Positions 33,590 through 45,149 of a stretch of DNA of 64,000 bases are shown in pieces (position 1 is the first letter of the stretch; each line of letters starts with the position of its first letter). The position numbers and the translations under genes are program-made. Origin of the DNA: Macrostomum hystrix. Lineage: Eukaryota; Platyhelminthes; Macrostomidae. Where the stretch lies: assembly GCA_950097015.1 (NCBI GenBank), contig CATNEN010000029.1, forward strand, positions 1,866,001 through 1,930,000, written 5' to 3'. The notes under the pieces are model-generated. The model was given only the letters and a program-made list of their open reading frames with translations, had not been told where the DNA came from and made no database searches.

Positions 33590-35115
33590 TAAGGATCAGG
33601 ACTGATTCTAAGAAACCTCTATAGAACCCTCTAGAACTTCTAAGAAACCACATTAAAGAATCCTGACCAAATTCTAAGAAACCACAGTAAGGATTTTGAC
33701 TAATTCTAGGAAACCAAAGTAAGGATAAAGACAAATTCTAAGAAACCAGTTAAGACCAATTATACGAGCCGTAAAAAGCCATTGTAAGAATCTATATTAT
33801 TTTTAAGAAACTACAGTATGGATCTTGACCAATTCAAAGAAACCGAGTAAGGATCTTCACGAATTATAAGAAATCACAGTAATTATCCAGACCAATTTTA
33901 CGAAAGCTCAAAGGGAACCTCGTAAACTTCTAAAAAATGCAATAAAGAATCTTAACCTATTCTAAGAAACCACAATGAGGATCTTGACCAATTCTAAGCA
34001 ACCACAGTGAGGATCTTGACCACTTCTAAGAAACAACAGTGAGGATCCTGACCAATTCCAAGAAACCACAGTGAGGATCTTGACCAATTCCAAGAAACCT
34101 CAGTGAGGATCCTGACCAATTCCAAGAAACCACAGTGAGGATCTTGTCCAATTTCAAGAAACCACAGTGAGGATCCTGACCAATTCCAAGAAACCACAGT
34201 GAGGATCTTGAACAATTCTAAGAAACAACAGTGAGGATCCTGACCAATTCTAAGAAACAACAGTGAGGATCCTGACCAATTCCAAGAAACCACAGTGAGG
34301 ATCTTGTCCAATTCTGAGAAACCACAGTGAGGATCTTGACCAATTCCAAGAAACCACAGTGAGGATCTTGACCAATTCCAAGAAACCACAGTGAGGATCC
34401 TGACCAATTCCAAGAAACCACAGTGAGGATCTTGACCAATTCCAAGAAACCACAGTGAGGATCTTGACCAATTCCAAGAAACCACAGTGAGGATCTTGTC
34501 CAATTTCAAGAAACCACAGTGAGGATCCTGACCAATTCCAAGAAACCACAGTGAGGATCTTGAACAATTCTAAGAAACAACAGTGAGGATCCTGACCAAT
34601 TCTAAGAAACAACAGTGAGGATCCTGACCAATTCCAAGAAACCACAGTGAGGATCTTGTCCAATTCTGAGAAACCACAGTGAGGATCTTGACCAATTCCA
34701 AGAAACCACAGTGAGGATCTTGACCAATTCCAAGAAACCACAGTGAGGATCCTGACCAATTCCAAGAAACCACAGTGAGGATCTTGACCAATTCCAAGAA
34801 ACCACAGTGAGGATCTTGACCAATTCCAAGAAACCACAGTGAGGATCCTGACCAATTCCATGGAACCACAGTGAGGATCTTGACAATTCTAAGAAACCAC
34901 AGTGAGGATCTTGACCAATTTCCAAGGAACCACAGTGAGGATCTTGACCAATTCCAAGAAACCACAGTGAGGATTTTAACAATTCTAAGAAACCACAGTG
35001 AGGATCTTGACCAATTCTGAGAAGCATCAATATGTACCTTTAAGTTTTTTAAGAAACCACATTTAAGGATTTAGACTAATTCTAAGAAACGACAGTAAGG
35101 ATAAAGATTCAAGAA
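33590..35115. repeat. 32-bp minisatellite with a duplicated ~350-bp block
   Basis: About 45 copies of TTCCAAGAAACCACAGTGAG plus GATCTTGACCAA, diverged on both flanks and homogeneous between about 34,000 and 34,950. A block of about 11 units starting TGTCCAATTTCAAGAAACC at about 34,146 is repeated from about 34,497. Confidence 0.96.
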
Positions 35116-35399
35116 GACAACGGTAAGAATCCACGATCAATAGATCAATATAACTGGTTGGTGAGACATCAATTGATTCGAGCCCTTATGTAGTACTTCT
35201 AGACTTTGACCCTGATATTAGGCAGAAGAATTTGGAGAGTCAAGAAAATAATAGAAATCGAAGACAAATGTCACAAAACTATTTTTCACAAATGCTTATT
35301 GTCTAGAATAAAGGAATTAGGCTTTAGAAATTATCCATGGACTGGGCCGACACCACTCCCACCTTCAATTACCCCAGCTGATGCTTTGTCAATGCAGAG

Positions 35400-35585
35400 G
35401 CAATGCAGAGGCAATGGGGGGTCAGGCTGTTTGGACTTACTTTGGAGACACATGGCAACCCCCTCATGGCAACCCTTAATCTTGCTAAGGGACAAAAATT
35501 GTTCCAGTGGAGTCAGGTATTCAACCCTCGACCTTCAAGTCGTGAGTCCGACGCTCTAACCACTAGGCTACAACCCTCTGTTGTA
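35400..35585 (-). mobile_element. tRNA-derived SINE (family 2), minus orientation
   Basis: On the minus strand from about 35,583: GTAGCCTAGTGGTTAGAGCG (A-box-like), CGGACTCACGACTTGAAGGT, then GGGTTGAAT, a degraded B box. The body downstream includes a 56-bp segment (35,411-35,466) found again at 36,348-36,403. Confidence 0.75.
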
Positions 35586-35749
35586 GCTTCTATTTAGAAA
35601 TAACACCTGATCAATATGTACAGCTTTTCAGTCCGTGGACTGGAAAAGGAAGAAAATTTTCTTAGCCCCAGCTACAACTCTGTTCTTGTCTTTTTCGAAA
35701 ATGCGGATTTGTATTTTCTTTTCTTAGATTCGAACTATAATTCACGTAC

Positions 35750-35885
35750 CAACGCAGGCTCTCAGCTGCTCAAAGATGAGTCCCCGCCTGTAGCGCACGA
35801 GCTTGAGCTGAATTGGATTGCCGGCACTCTTGAGAATCTCAACCGCCTGTCGGTTGGACTGACCTTCCAGGCACCTTGAGTTCAC
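35750..35885 (-). CDS. Patj: PATJ/MUPP1-like scaffold, exon 5 (end of PDZ3)
   Basis: Residues 446-490 plus one base. It starts VNSRCLEGQSNRQAVEILKS and continues AGNPIQLKLVR, the final strands and alpha-B helix of PDZ3 (PATJ: VNIQGF, VVEVLRNAGQ, HLTLVRR). The acceptor is CTCCAG|GTG (phase 0) and the donor GTTG|GTACGT (phase 1). It has no internal Met and would be missed by ORF searches. PDZ3 is thus encoded by three exons, about residues 389-475. Confidence 0.93.
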
Positions 35886-36347
35886 CTGGAGTTGATGGTC
35901 AAGACAATCGGCTATTTAATACTCGCCTACAAATAAATCAAACAATGCCAGTTTTATTGCTGTCAGGCCGGCTTGAAGGAGCTAACCCTAATACTACACT
36001 GGGCCTCTGCTCTGCCAGCTTCGCAAATGTACGGACTGCGGGGGGACTTGCTGCGTCTCCCCTAAGCCCCGGAGGGTGGGGATGCGTATCAGCGGCTTGG
36101 GGGTGGGGAATGAGTTTTGCTTCCTCGAAGAGCTGCGACCGGCCAGCCATTCCGTTCTTCTTCTTCCCCACTATTCTAATAATCCCCTCAAATCCCCTAT
36201 CCCCATTTCCTTACTCCCCCCACCCCACCTTCCAGTGTGGTGTCCCCTGCCCCTTCCCAAACCGGGCGCCGCAAAATCCCAAAACTCTCCTCCCTAAACC
36301 AGAGAGGAGACGAGAGAGGAAGAGCGAGAGAGAGGGAGAAAAGCATG

Positions 36348-36403
36348 GCAATGGGGGGTCAGGCTGTTTGGACTTACTTTGGAGACACATGGCAACCCCC
36401 TCA
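36348..36403. repeat. 56-bp segment duplicated from 35,411-35,466
   Basis: Begins GCAATGGGGGGTCAGGCTGT and ends GGCAACCCCCTCA; identical in both places. The other copy lies in the body of a tRNA-like SINE, so this is probably a SINE body fragment. Confidence 0.85.
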
Positions 36404-36818
36404 AACCAGGCCAAGAATTTTCTGCGGAGCCTCTGCCAACCACAGAAATCTCCCAAGACAGACACCCCGTTTCCCTACAGTCTTGAATTTCCTCAATCCC
36501 AACTTCCCCTGTTCCGCTTTGGGTATAGTTCGGGTGGAAGGAGTGATTGGGGTAGGAGGGAAAGTTTATTTTCTGCTAGCGGCTCCTTATTATTTTTTGT
36601 TCGATTTCTTTATCTGCCTTGCCCTGTCAGTCTGTGTGTGTGCCAAGTTCAATTTCTGTCTCCGAACAAAAATCCCCTTTCTTTCGGCTACTTGCTTCGT
36701 TAGACCACAATTTTTAGTCCTTACTTTTTTGGCTTTTATTCTTAAGTGGAGTCTTTACTAGTTAGCATTATTTGTCTTTTGGTAATATGATGTGTGCAAC
36801 AGGGTTGTTATCTTATTG

Positions 36819-36819
<1 letters not shown>

Positions 36820-36852
<33 letters not shown>
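36820..36852. repeat. (CTG)11 microsatellite
   Basis: Eleven uninterrupted CTG units (CAG in the gene's transcript) in intron 4. Confidence 0.97.
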
Positions 36853-36853
<1 letters not shown>

Positions 36854-37206
36854 GATCTGTCACTCCAGTCTGAGTGTTTTTTAACTGCTTGTCAGTGTCA
36901 GATACGCCTAAAGTCCTGTAAACTTTTTGTACTTTAATCTCTTCCCTTAGTTGTTAGTTGTCTAATTTTTATCAGCAACTTTACACTGGCTTTTTCCTTT
37001 GAACCTTCCCAAATGATTTTTTCTTCGTTTTTTGAGCTAGAACATTTTTTAGTTGGTAGACCTAACTCATCAATCAATGGCGAGGCAGTTTCTTTGTCAG
37101 GCGATTATGCTGATTTTCATCTGCGACGCAGTGTTTCATTTTCTCCCAGTTTTTTTAAATAAAGTACATTACGAGGGTTTGCTTGATAATATGTTTCGGT
37201 AATCCG

Positions 37207-37289
37207 AAAATGATAATGATAATGATAATGATAATGATAATGATAATGATAATGATAATGATAATGATAATGATAATGATAATGATAAT
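37207..37289. repeat. (GATAAT)n microsatellite
   Basis: About 14 uninterrupted hexamers AATGAT/GATAAT. Confidence 0.97.
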
Positions 37290-37362
37290 CTTGCCATTTT
37301 AAGGATTTCCGGTCGGCTATCAGAGTTTCTGGGAGCGGTAAATTATATAGAGGAGGTCGTCG

Positions 37363-37770
37363 AGGTTTCCGGGTGGTCATCGGGGTTTCCGGGAGGTCAT
37401 CAGGATTTCCAGGAGGTAATCGGGGTATCCGGCAGGTCATCGGGGTTTCCAGGAGGTCATCTCGGTTTCCATGTGGTCACCGAGGTTTCCAAGAGGTCAT
37501 CGGGGTTTCCAAGAGGTCATCGGGATATCCGGGAGGTAATCAGGGAGGTCATGAGAAACTCCTGGAGCTCATTGGGATTTTCTGGGGGTCATTTTGAGTT
37601 CTAGAAGATCATCGGGGGTTTCCAGAAGGTCATCGGGGTTTCCGGGAGGTCATCGGGGTTTCCGGGAGGTCATCGGGGTTTCCGGGAGGTCATCGGGGTT
37701 TCCGGGAGGTCATCGGGGTTTCCCGGAGGTCATCGGGGTTTCCCGGAGGGCATCGGGGTTTCCAGGAAGG
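37363..37770. repeat. 20-bp minisatellite (CATCGGGGTTTCCGGGAGGT)
   Basis: About 20 copies of CATCGGGGTTTCCGGGAGGT; homogeneous at 37,608-37,760 and diverged to the left. It ends about 50 bp from the exon 4 donor. Confidence 0.95.
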
Positions 37771-37822
37771 ATGGCAGAATTGATAGGCGGAACAAATAGC
37801 CAGGCTTGGAATGCTCGCTCAC

Positions 37823-37914
37823 CTCAACGATTCTGTCGTTGACCTTCAGCCGGCCGTCTCGCCAAGCTGCGCTGCCTTCGGCGATGCTCTTAACGAAGAT
37901 TCCGCTCAGCTTGG
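37823..37914 (-). CDS. Patj: PATJ/MUPP1-like scaffold, exon 4 (centre of PDZ3)
   Basis: Residues 415-445, a 92-base exon encoding SGIFVKSIAEGSAAWRDGRL and then KVNDRIVE, the middle of PDZ3 (beta-C, alpha-A and beta-D). PATJ PDZ3 reads SGIYVKSIIPGSAA and NDKIVAV at the same place. The acceptor TTCCAG|CC completes the codon left by exon 3 as Ala; the donor is GAG|GTGAGC in phase 0. The domain continues in exon 5 with VNS. Confidence 0.95.
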
Positions 37915-38836
37915 CTGGAACAAAACAGGACATTGGGGGGAGGGGAGAACACACGTTATGGGGATCTAAGAGACATTCGCTTCAATGCCTCTCCCTACCG
38001 GTTTGCTCCCATTAGGCCGAGGTGAAAACTAGGGGATATTTTTCCCTTACAACCTCCTGAAGCGGGAAATCAGTCCGACGCCAAGGAGACACTAATTTTA
38101 TCCCTAAAAAATGAGGATCAATACACAGTCTCCCAGAAAATCATCTTTATTCATGTTTTTAGTAGTGCGTGTGCGTGTGAATGCACTTTTAATTAACGAA
38201 TAACCATCGCGAGAAAAAAATACATGCGGCAGTTGTCTTCCCTCCGTGTCCTTCTGGATGCTCCTTCTCTGTTTGCTCCTAGTAGGCACATAATTGCTGT
38301 GGATTTATCGATTATGTCTCGATACTCAACTAACCCACCAGCTTTGCCAATTCATTCTCTGTCGCCAGCCACGGTCAAAGTCCTTATCACGCATTTGCTC
38401 AGGTGAGTGGTTTCTAGCTACTACGCCTATTGAGGTCGCTATATTGCTCGAATTACAGCCATAGTAGAGTTGATCCACTAAGGTAGCGACAGTTTGGCAG
38501 CAAAATTAAAACTCCCTGGCCTCTGGTTGCTATGGGGAAAGCGTAATTCATATTTTCTTCAGTTTGGAAGGAAATTTCAACCAAAAGTGTCATAGCAAAT
38601 ACTTCTGCAAGTGTTTTAAGCGGGACGCCTTGGAGTGTTTTCTATTCCCCGTTAGATCCTTCAGAAATTTTGTTTCATCCTTCTCAGATCCACACTAGGA
38701 TTTCAATCTTGGGATTTTGGCATCATTCTCTTAGAATTTCAGACTAACCTTTTTGGGATCTCAGACTTTTCTTCTTGGGATCATAGACTAATCCTTTTAG
38801 ATTTTCAGTTCTATCTTTCCTCAGATCCCTTAAAAG
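37915..38836. other. Intron 3, mostly unique sequence
   Basis: No further exon seen between the two PDZ3 exons and none is required by phase. Confidence 0.55.
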
Positions 38837-38915
38837 GATTTCGGTCTAATCCTTCAGGATTTCGGTCTAATCCTTCAAGATTTCGGTCTAATCCTTCAAG
38901 ATTTCGGCTAATCCT
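38837..38915. repeat. 22-bp short array (GATTTCGGTCTAATCCTTCA)
   Basis: Three to four copies of GATTTCGGTCTAATCCTTCA plus AG, next to the exon 3 donor. More diverged TTTCAG/TTTTGGGATC pieces continue to the left (38,690-38,836). Confidence 0.85.
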
Positions 38916-38934
38916 CTTGGGATCTCTGACTCAC

Positions 38935-39115
38935 CCAGCGCAGTCTCCCCAACGTAGCCGGCGATCGTGATTCCCAAACCGCCGTCTGCTCCCCTGCACA
39001 GCTCCACCCGAAAGTGCTGCTCCTCATCGTCTTCGCTCACGTCATCAACGCCTTCGGGTCGGTCGCCAGCCTGCACGGCACTGAGGTCAGTCACAGCCTG
39101 TCCGCTTGGCGACTC
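38935..39115 (-). CDS. Patj: PATJ/MUPP1-like scaffold, exon 3 (linker and start of PDZ3)
   Basis: Residues 355-414 plus the first base of codon 415. An acidic linker (VSEDDEEQ) leads into the first strands of a PDZ: FRVELCRGADGGLGITIAGYVG, about residue 389 onward. Vertebrate PATJ PDZ3 has the same start (VELVRK, LGIRIVGYVG), and the GYVG segment is diagnostic. The acceptor is CGCCAG|GAG (phase 0) and the donor CTGG|GTGAGT (phase 1), which joins cleanly to exon 4. The upstream intron is 7.8 kb and holds a 25-bp array, a SINE and a Gypsy relic. Confidence 0.93.
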
Positions 39116-39611
39116 CTGGCGATCGAATGGAAATAGCGTTTAAAAAACGTATGTTTCTAGCTGACAGGAAATGTTCTTATCTGACAGGAAATGTTCCTGT
39201 CTAACAGGATTTTTCTGCGTAGTAGAAATTTCTTTGTGTTTAACATGAAACTTTCGGAATCCTTTTACTGAAATTTCTTTTTCAACCAATGGACCACGTG
39301 GCTTATCGAACGGTTGCGAAAAGCTAAGAGGACTTTTTCTTAGAAATCCGGCCTAATCCGGTCTCAAGAGTCTCAGAGAATCTTAGTGGACTTAGGAGGT
39401 TAAAATTCACAGTTGGTTTTAAAATTGCTTTGAAAAGCAAAAGCGATTCCAAATAAGGCGAGACCAAATCCTAGAGGGGATTAAGATGGGAAAACTAGCC
39501 CGAAGCGATATCTGGGTGCAGGTGCATTCCTTAAGGACACCTAGCTTAGAGAGATTTGAGATTAAAGATTATAGTTGAGACTAGCGACTGATATTTAAAT
39601 TATGAAAGAAA
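39116..39611. other. Intron 2, unique sequence beside exon 3
   Basis: Nothing recognised apart from a short repeated CTGACAGGAAATGTTC near 39,160-39,200. Confidence 0.5.
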
Positions 39612-42343
39612 CTTGAAGTATTCGATACATGAGGTGAGATTGATATTCGATACAGGGGGTGAGATTGATATTCGATACAGGGGGTGAGATTGATATTCGA
39701 TACAGGGGGTGAGATTGATATTCGATACAGGGGGTGAGATTGATATTCGATACAGGGGGTGAGATTGATATTCGATACAGGGGGTGAGATTGATATTCGA
39801 TACAGGGGGTAAGATTAATATTCGATACAGTAGGTGAGATTGATATTCGATACAGGGGGTGAGATTGATATTCGATACAGGGGGTGAGATTGATATTCGA
39901 TACATGAGGTGAGATTGATATTCGATACAGGGGGTAAGAATAATAATCGATACAGTAGGTGAGATTGATATACAATACAGGGGGTGAGATTGATATGCAA
40001 TACAGGGGGTGAGATTGATATTCGATACATGAGGTGAGATTGATATTCGATACAGGGGGTGAGATTGATATTCGATACATGAGGTGAGATTGATATTCGA
40101 TACATGGGGTGAGATTAATATGCAATACAGGGGGTGAGATTGATATTCGATACAGGGGGTGAGATTGATATTCGATACAGGAGGTGAGATTAATATTCGA
40201 TACAGGGGGTGAGATTGATATTCGATACATGAGGTGAGATTGATATTCGATACATGAGGTGAGATTGATATTCGATACATGAGGTGAGATTGCCATTCGA
40301 TACATGAGGTGAGATTGATATTCGATACATGGGGTGAGATTGATATTCGATACAGGGGGTGAAATTGACATTCGATACAGTAGGTGAGATTAATATTCGA
40401 TACAGGGGGTGAGATTGATATTCGATACAGGGGTGAGATTGATATTCGATACAGGGGGTGAGATTGACATTCGATACAGGGGGTGAGATTGATTTTCGAT
40501 ACAGTAGGTGAGATTGATATGCAATACAGGGGATGAGATTGACATTCGATACAGTAGGTGAGATTGATATGCAATACAGGGGATGAGATTGACATTCGAT
40601 ACAGTAGGTGAGATTGATATGCAATACAGTAGGTGAGATTGATATTCGATACAGGAGGTGAGATTGATATTCGATACAGGGGGTAAGATTGATATTCGAT
40701 ACAGGGGGTGAGATTGATATTCGATACAGTAGGTGAGATTGATATGCAATACAGGGGATGAGATTGACATTCGATACAGGGGGTGAGATTGATTTTCGAT
40801 ACAGTAGGTGAGATTGATATGCAATACAGGGGATGAGATTGACATTCGATACAGTAGGTGAGATTGATATGCAATACAGTAGGTGAGATTGATATTCGAT
40901 ACAGGAGGTGAGATTGATATTCGATACAGGGGGTAAGATTGATATTCGATACAGGGGGTGAGATTGATATTCGATACAGTAGGTGAGATTGATATGCAAT
41001 ATAGGGGATGAGATTGACATTCGATACAGTAGGTGAGATTGATATTGGATACAGGGGATGAGATTGATATTCGATACAGGGGGTAAGATTAATATTCGAT
41101 ACAGGGGGTGAGATTGATATTCGATACAGGGGGTGAGATTGACATTCGACACAGTAGGTGAGATTGATATGCAATACAGGGGGTGAGATTGATATTCGAT
41201 ACAGGGGGTAAGATTGATATTCGATACAGGGGGTGAGATTGATATTCGATACAGTAGGTGAGATTGATATGCAATATAGGGGATGAGATTGACATTCGAT
41301 ACAGTAGGTGAGATTGATATTGGATACAGGGGATGAGATTGATATTCGATACAGGGGGTAAGATTAATATTCGATACAGGGGGTGAGATTGATATTCGAT
41401 ACAGGGGGTGAGATTGACATTCGACACAGTAGGTGAGATTGATATGCAATACAGGGGGTGAGATTGATATTCGATACATGAGGTGAGATTGATATTCGAT
41501 ACAGGGGGTGAGATTGATATTGGATACAGGGGGTGAGATTGATATTCGATACAGGGGGTGAGATTGATATTCGATACAGGGGGTGAGATTGACATTCGAT
41601 ACAGTAGGTGAGATTGATATGCAATACAGGGGGTGAGATTGATATTCGATACATGAGGTGAGATTAATATTCGATATATGGGGCGAGATTAATATGCAAT
41701 ACAGGGGGTGAGATTGATATTCGATACAGGGGGTGAGATTGATATTCGATACAGGGGGTGAGATTGATATTCGATACAGGGGGTGAGATTGACATTCGAT
41801 ACAGTAGGTGAGATTGACATTAAATACATGAGGTGAGATTGATATTCGATACATGAGGTGAGATTGATATTCGATACAGGGGGTGAGATTGATATTCGAT
41901 ACATGAGGTGAGATTGATATTCGATACATGGGGTGAGATTAATATGCAATACAGGGGGTGAGATTGATATTCGATACAGGGGGTGAGATTGATATTCGAT
42001 ACAGGGGGTGAGATTGACATTCGATACATGAGGTGAGATTGATATTCGATACATGAGGTGAGATTGATATTCGATACATGAGGTGAGATTGATATTCGAT
42101 ACATGAGGTGAGATTGATATTCGATACAGGGGGTGAGATTGATATTCGATACATGGGGTGAGATTGATATTCGATACATGGGGTGAGATTAATATGCAAT
42201 ACAGGGGGTGAGATTGATATTCGATATAGGGGGTGAGATTGATATTCGATACAGGGGGTAAGATTAATATTCGATACAGGGGGTGAGATTGATATTCGAT
42301 ACATGATGTGAGATTGATATTCGATACATGAGGTGAGATTGAT
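39612..42343. repeat. 2.7-kb minisatellite, 25-bp unit with higher-order blocks
   Basis: About 109 copies of GAGATTGATATTCGATACAG plus GGGGT. Variant units (TATGCAATACAGGGGAT, CATTCGATACAGTAGGT, ATACATGAGGT) recur in ordered blocks; GCAATATAGGGG occurs at about 40,996 and 41,273, some 275 bp (11 units) apart within matching surroundings. Minus-strand frames of up to 579 residues (ISPPVSNINLTPCIEYQSH pattern) arise because the unit lacks stops. Confidence 0.97.
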
Positions 42344-42546
42344 AATAGTGCATTTCGCTGCCTCTGTCTTAGCTGATTTATTGTGGAAGAATAATGCGCG
42401 CATCTGGCTACTCACACTTACATGCATTCGGCTATTGGTAGTAGTAGCGAACGATTTCGACAAGATTTATTGTTCGTAAATGACAGGTCTATGCGTTGCT
42501 TAGATGAGTCACAGGTATTTGTAGTATTCCAATCTTACATGTGTGC

Positions 42547-42613
<67 letters not shown>
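42547..42613. repeat. (TAA)n microsatellite, SINE tail
   Basis: About 22 TAA units directly abutting the 3' end of the minus-strand SINE at 42,614, so in SINE orientation it is a (TTA)n tail. Confidence 0.95.
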
Positions 42614-42965
42614 TGCGGGAGGGCTGCGGGCAATGACACATAATTTGGTGACACTAGACCCGCAGCCAGCGAGGAGGCAATTCTGCCCATTTCGCTGACT
42701 CCTGAGCACACACGCACACTGATACTGTACGTAGGCACACTCTCACACAGGTGTGCACATCTGCCCTGACTTTCTCATCGTCAGGCAGTGTACACTCTCA
42801 CTGTGCCTTGGAGGTTGGCCCTCAAGGGCGTAAATTGCACGACAAGCCCCCAAGCCTTCTCTCCGCGGCTGCGCCCCAAATAAATGTGGCCTCGCCGTGG
42901 AATCGAACTTAGGGACCGTGGTGCGAGTGGCAAACGCGTTAACCGCTCTGCCACCGACCCCCCCA
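42614..42965 (-). mobile_element. tRNA-derived SINE (family 1), complete-looking copy
   Basis: On the minus strand the head at 42,965 is tRNA-like (GGTCGGTGGCAGAGCGGTTA as A box; TTCGATTCC as B-box core), followed by a body shared with copies at 49,854, 50,946 and 53,771, and a (TTA)n tail. Insertion is in the same orientation as the host gene. Polymerase III promoter boxes appear present but activity is unknown. Confidence 0.85.
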
Positions 42966-43189
42966 ACATGTGTGCTAGGAATGTATGCTAGCTGTGCCTA
43001 GAACCGCGTGCATTGGCCCAACCAATTATCTGCCTGCGATATGTACATCGATATGCCAATCGATAGTTGCACCACCCCCTGGTTTGCTAAAATAAAAAGA
43101 TGCATGCTTGGCCAGCTGGGGCCTTACGTTTCTTCGCACCACACTAAACTACTCTCGTGCGGGCTTCATACTTTACAGCATGGGATGTC

Positions 43190-43975
43190 TCAAGCAGGCC
43201 CACCCCAGCTTGCCAAACATGGATCAATTCATCGCACTGCCTCCCCTGATCAATTTAGCACTACAGACCTGCAGAGCGCCGGTAAACGCTGGAGCAAATG
43301 GGCCGATCATTTTTGCGACTTTATCGATGCATCGGGCATCAATGACGAAACTCAGAAGTGCAAGCTTCTTGCCTACAATGCTGACAGGGAAATCGCACAA
43401 ATTATCAAGGACCTGGCCGACGACAAGAATCAGACGCTCAAGTCTCTGTTGGCAGCGATAAAAGAACACTTCAAGGATCGCAGCAACATCGTTTTCGCCC
43501 GCTATTAGTTTCGGCTGTGCATCCAGCAAACCGGCGAACCAGTCGAAAGCTCAAGTCAGCGGCCGAACACTGCGAGTTCTCAACGCTCAAGGACTCACTC
43601 ATCAGAGACCAAATCGTCGCGACATGCTGCTCTGACAGACTCCGCCGACAGCTGCTGCAGGAATCAGACATCCCGCTCATCGACGCACTAAAGCAAGCTC
43701 GAGCATTTGAAGCAGCAGAGCAGCAAGCCACAGCCATCGAGAACTCCTCAGGCAGCGTCGCGGCAGTGCACAGAACAGCGCCGAAGCAATACAGCGCACC
43801 TCGACAGAACAATCAACGAGTTTCGAGCGTCCCAACCAGCAGCGAACACGCCACCTGCTACCGCTGCGGCGAGCGCGGACACAGCTCGTGCGACGCCGCC
43901 AGAGGCAAAATCTGCTCGTCCTGCGGCAAGCCCAGACTGCAGGCAGCGCAGACCGCAGCCCGGCTCCAGCGTCAA
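43190..43975 (+). pseudogene. Retroelement gag-like remnant
   Basis: A capsid-like region (pattern W..W...F.DFI.A.GI..) ends at an in-frame TAG at about 43,506. The reading continues in another frame with the typical gag stretch around CEFSTLKDSLIRDQIV, and then a zinc-knuckle-like CYRCGERGHSSC at about 43,857. So there is at least one stop and one frameshift. The knuckle spacing is unusual (only two residues between His and the last Cys), probably decay. Confidence 0.75.
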
Positions 43976-45149
43976 CGCCGTGGCCGACAGCAACGCCGAG
44001 ACAGTGCTCATCGATCCAAACTCTCTGGCGGAAGAAGCCTTCAGCATACAACCGCCAAAGCCGGCACAGAGGCCTAACTCTGCAAACACTCGCCTGCGGA
44101 TCGAAAACAAGGACTTCGTCGTGCTGGTCGACAGCGGAGCCAGCTGTAACGTCATGAGCGAGGAGAACTTCCGCCACCTTAGCGGAGCTCAGCTGCGCAG
44201 CGCCATTCACCCGATATTGAGCTACGGATCAACCTCGCCTCTGCACGTCCTGGGCATCGCCGACCTCACCGTGAGCACAGCAGCAATGAGCCAGCGAGTG
44301 CCGTTCTACATCACCAAGGGCAGCGGAACCACGCTGCTTGGCCGTGACACCGCCTTCAGCATGGGAATCCTCCACATCCAGCATCCAACAGCGGAAGTCA
44401 ACTCTGTGCAGCCGAACAAAGCCCAGGGTGCATCGGGTATTCAAACCCTGCTCACCAATCACGGAAGCATCGACAAAGACCTGCCAGCCGAGCTCCGCAT
44501 TAGCAACATCCTTGGTGAGTTTCAGTCCCTTTTCAAAGGCCTCGGCTGCGTAAAAGGCGTCGAGGTCGATGTCCGTCTGCGAGCAGAAGCTGTGCCGATT
44601 TGCAATCCTCCATCCAGGGTTCCCGTCCATCAGCGGCCAGCAGTCGTCGCCGAGCTGCAGGCCCTCCTGGACCAAGGTATCATCGAGCGCGTCAACGGTC
44701 CGTCGCCGTGGGTCTCCCGAATGGTGGTCGTCCCGAAAGAGAACGGCAGCATCCGCATCTGCCAGGACCTACGCGACGTCAACTCGTTCGCTGTCCCAGA
44801 AAAGCAGCCAATACCAACTTTCCAGGAGATCACGGACGAGATGGCGGGCTCCGCAGTCTTCAGCGAGCTCGACATCGCCAAGGCCTTTCATCAGATCGTC
44901 GTCAAGCCAGAATCTCGCCACATCTTCACGTTCAGCACTCCCCTAGGCCTGATGAGACTGACCAGGCTCAGCATGGGCTTCACCAACGCGTCCGAAATTC
45001 TGCAAAGAGTAATGACAGGCGTTCTCAGCGGCCTCCGGGGTGTCCGATGGGCGCACGATGACATCACAGTCTTCGCGAGCACTGTTGATGAGCACAACAT
45101 CCGGTTGAGAGAGTCCTGCAGCGCCTCAAGGACCACGGCATTACGCTGA
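43707..45149 (+). pseudogene. Retroelement protease and reverse transcriptase segment
   Basis: A 480-residue open frame. An aspartic protease carries the catalytic LVDSGAS (about 44,122) and the later LLGRD motif (about 44,335). Reverse transcriptase motifs follow: ICQDLRDVN (about 44,758), ELDIAKAFHQI (about 44,863), LSMGFTNAS (about 44,967) and the catalytic pair in WAHDDITVF (about 45,050). The frame is lost soon after the DD motif (about 45,110), before the thumb/connection region, so the enzyme is broken. Confidence 0.85.

Larger units (their letters stand above)
35886..37206. other. Intron 4, mostly unique sequence
   Basis: Long plus-strand frames (275 and 174 residues) overlap here but show no domain, and are C-rich simple sequence with SINE body fragments. 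I do not call them genes. Confidence 0.5.

Noticed and set aside
35876-36761. 275- and 174-residue plus ORFs
   Set aside because: C-rich simple sequence plus a SINE body fragment; overlapping frames, no domain, and antisense to an intron of the scaffold gene.
39600-41929. Minus-strand ORFs of 524 and 579 residues
   Set aside because: Products of the 25-bp array; several frames are open at once and no non-repeat domain is attached.
42900-42965. Functional tRNA gene (and similar at 46.4, 51.1, 55.8 kb)
   Set aside because: A and B boxes are present, but the acceptor stem is not closed and the sequence continues into a shared repeat body, as expected of SINEs.
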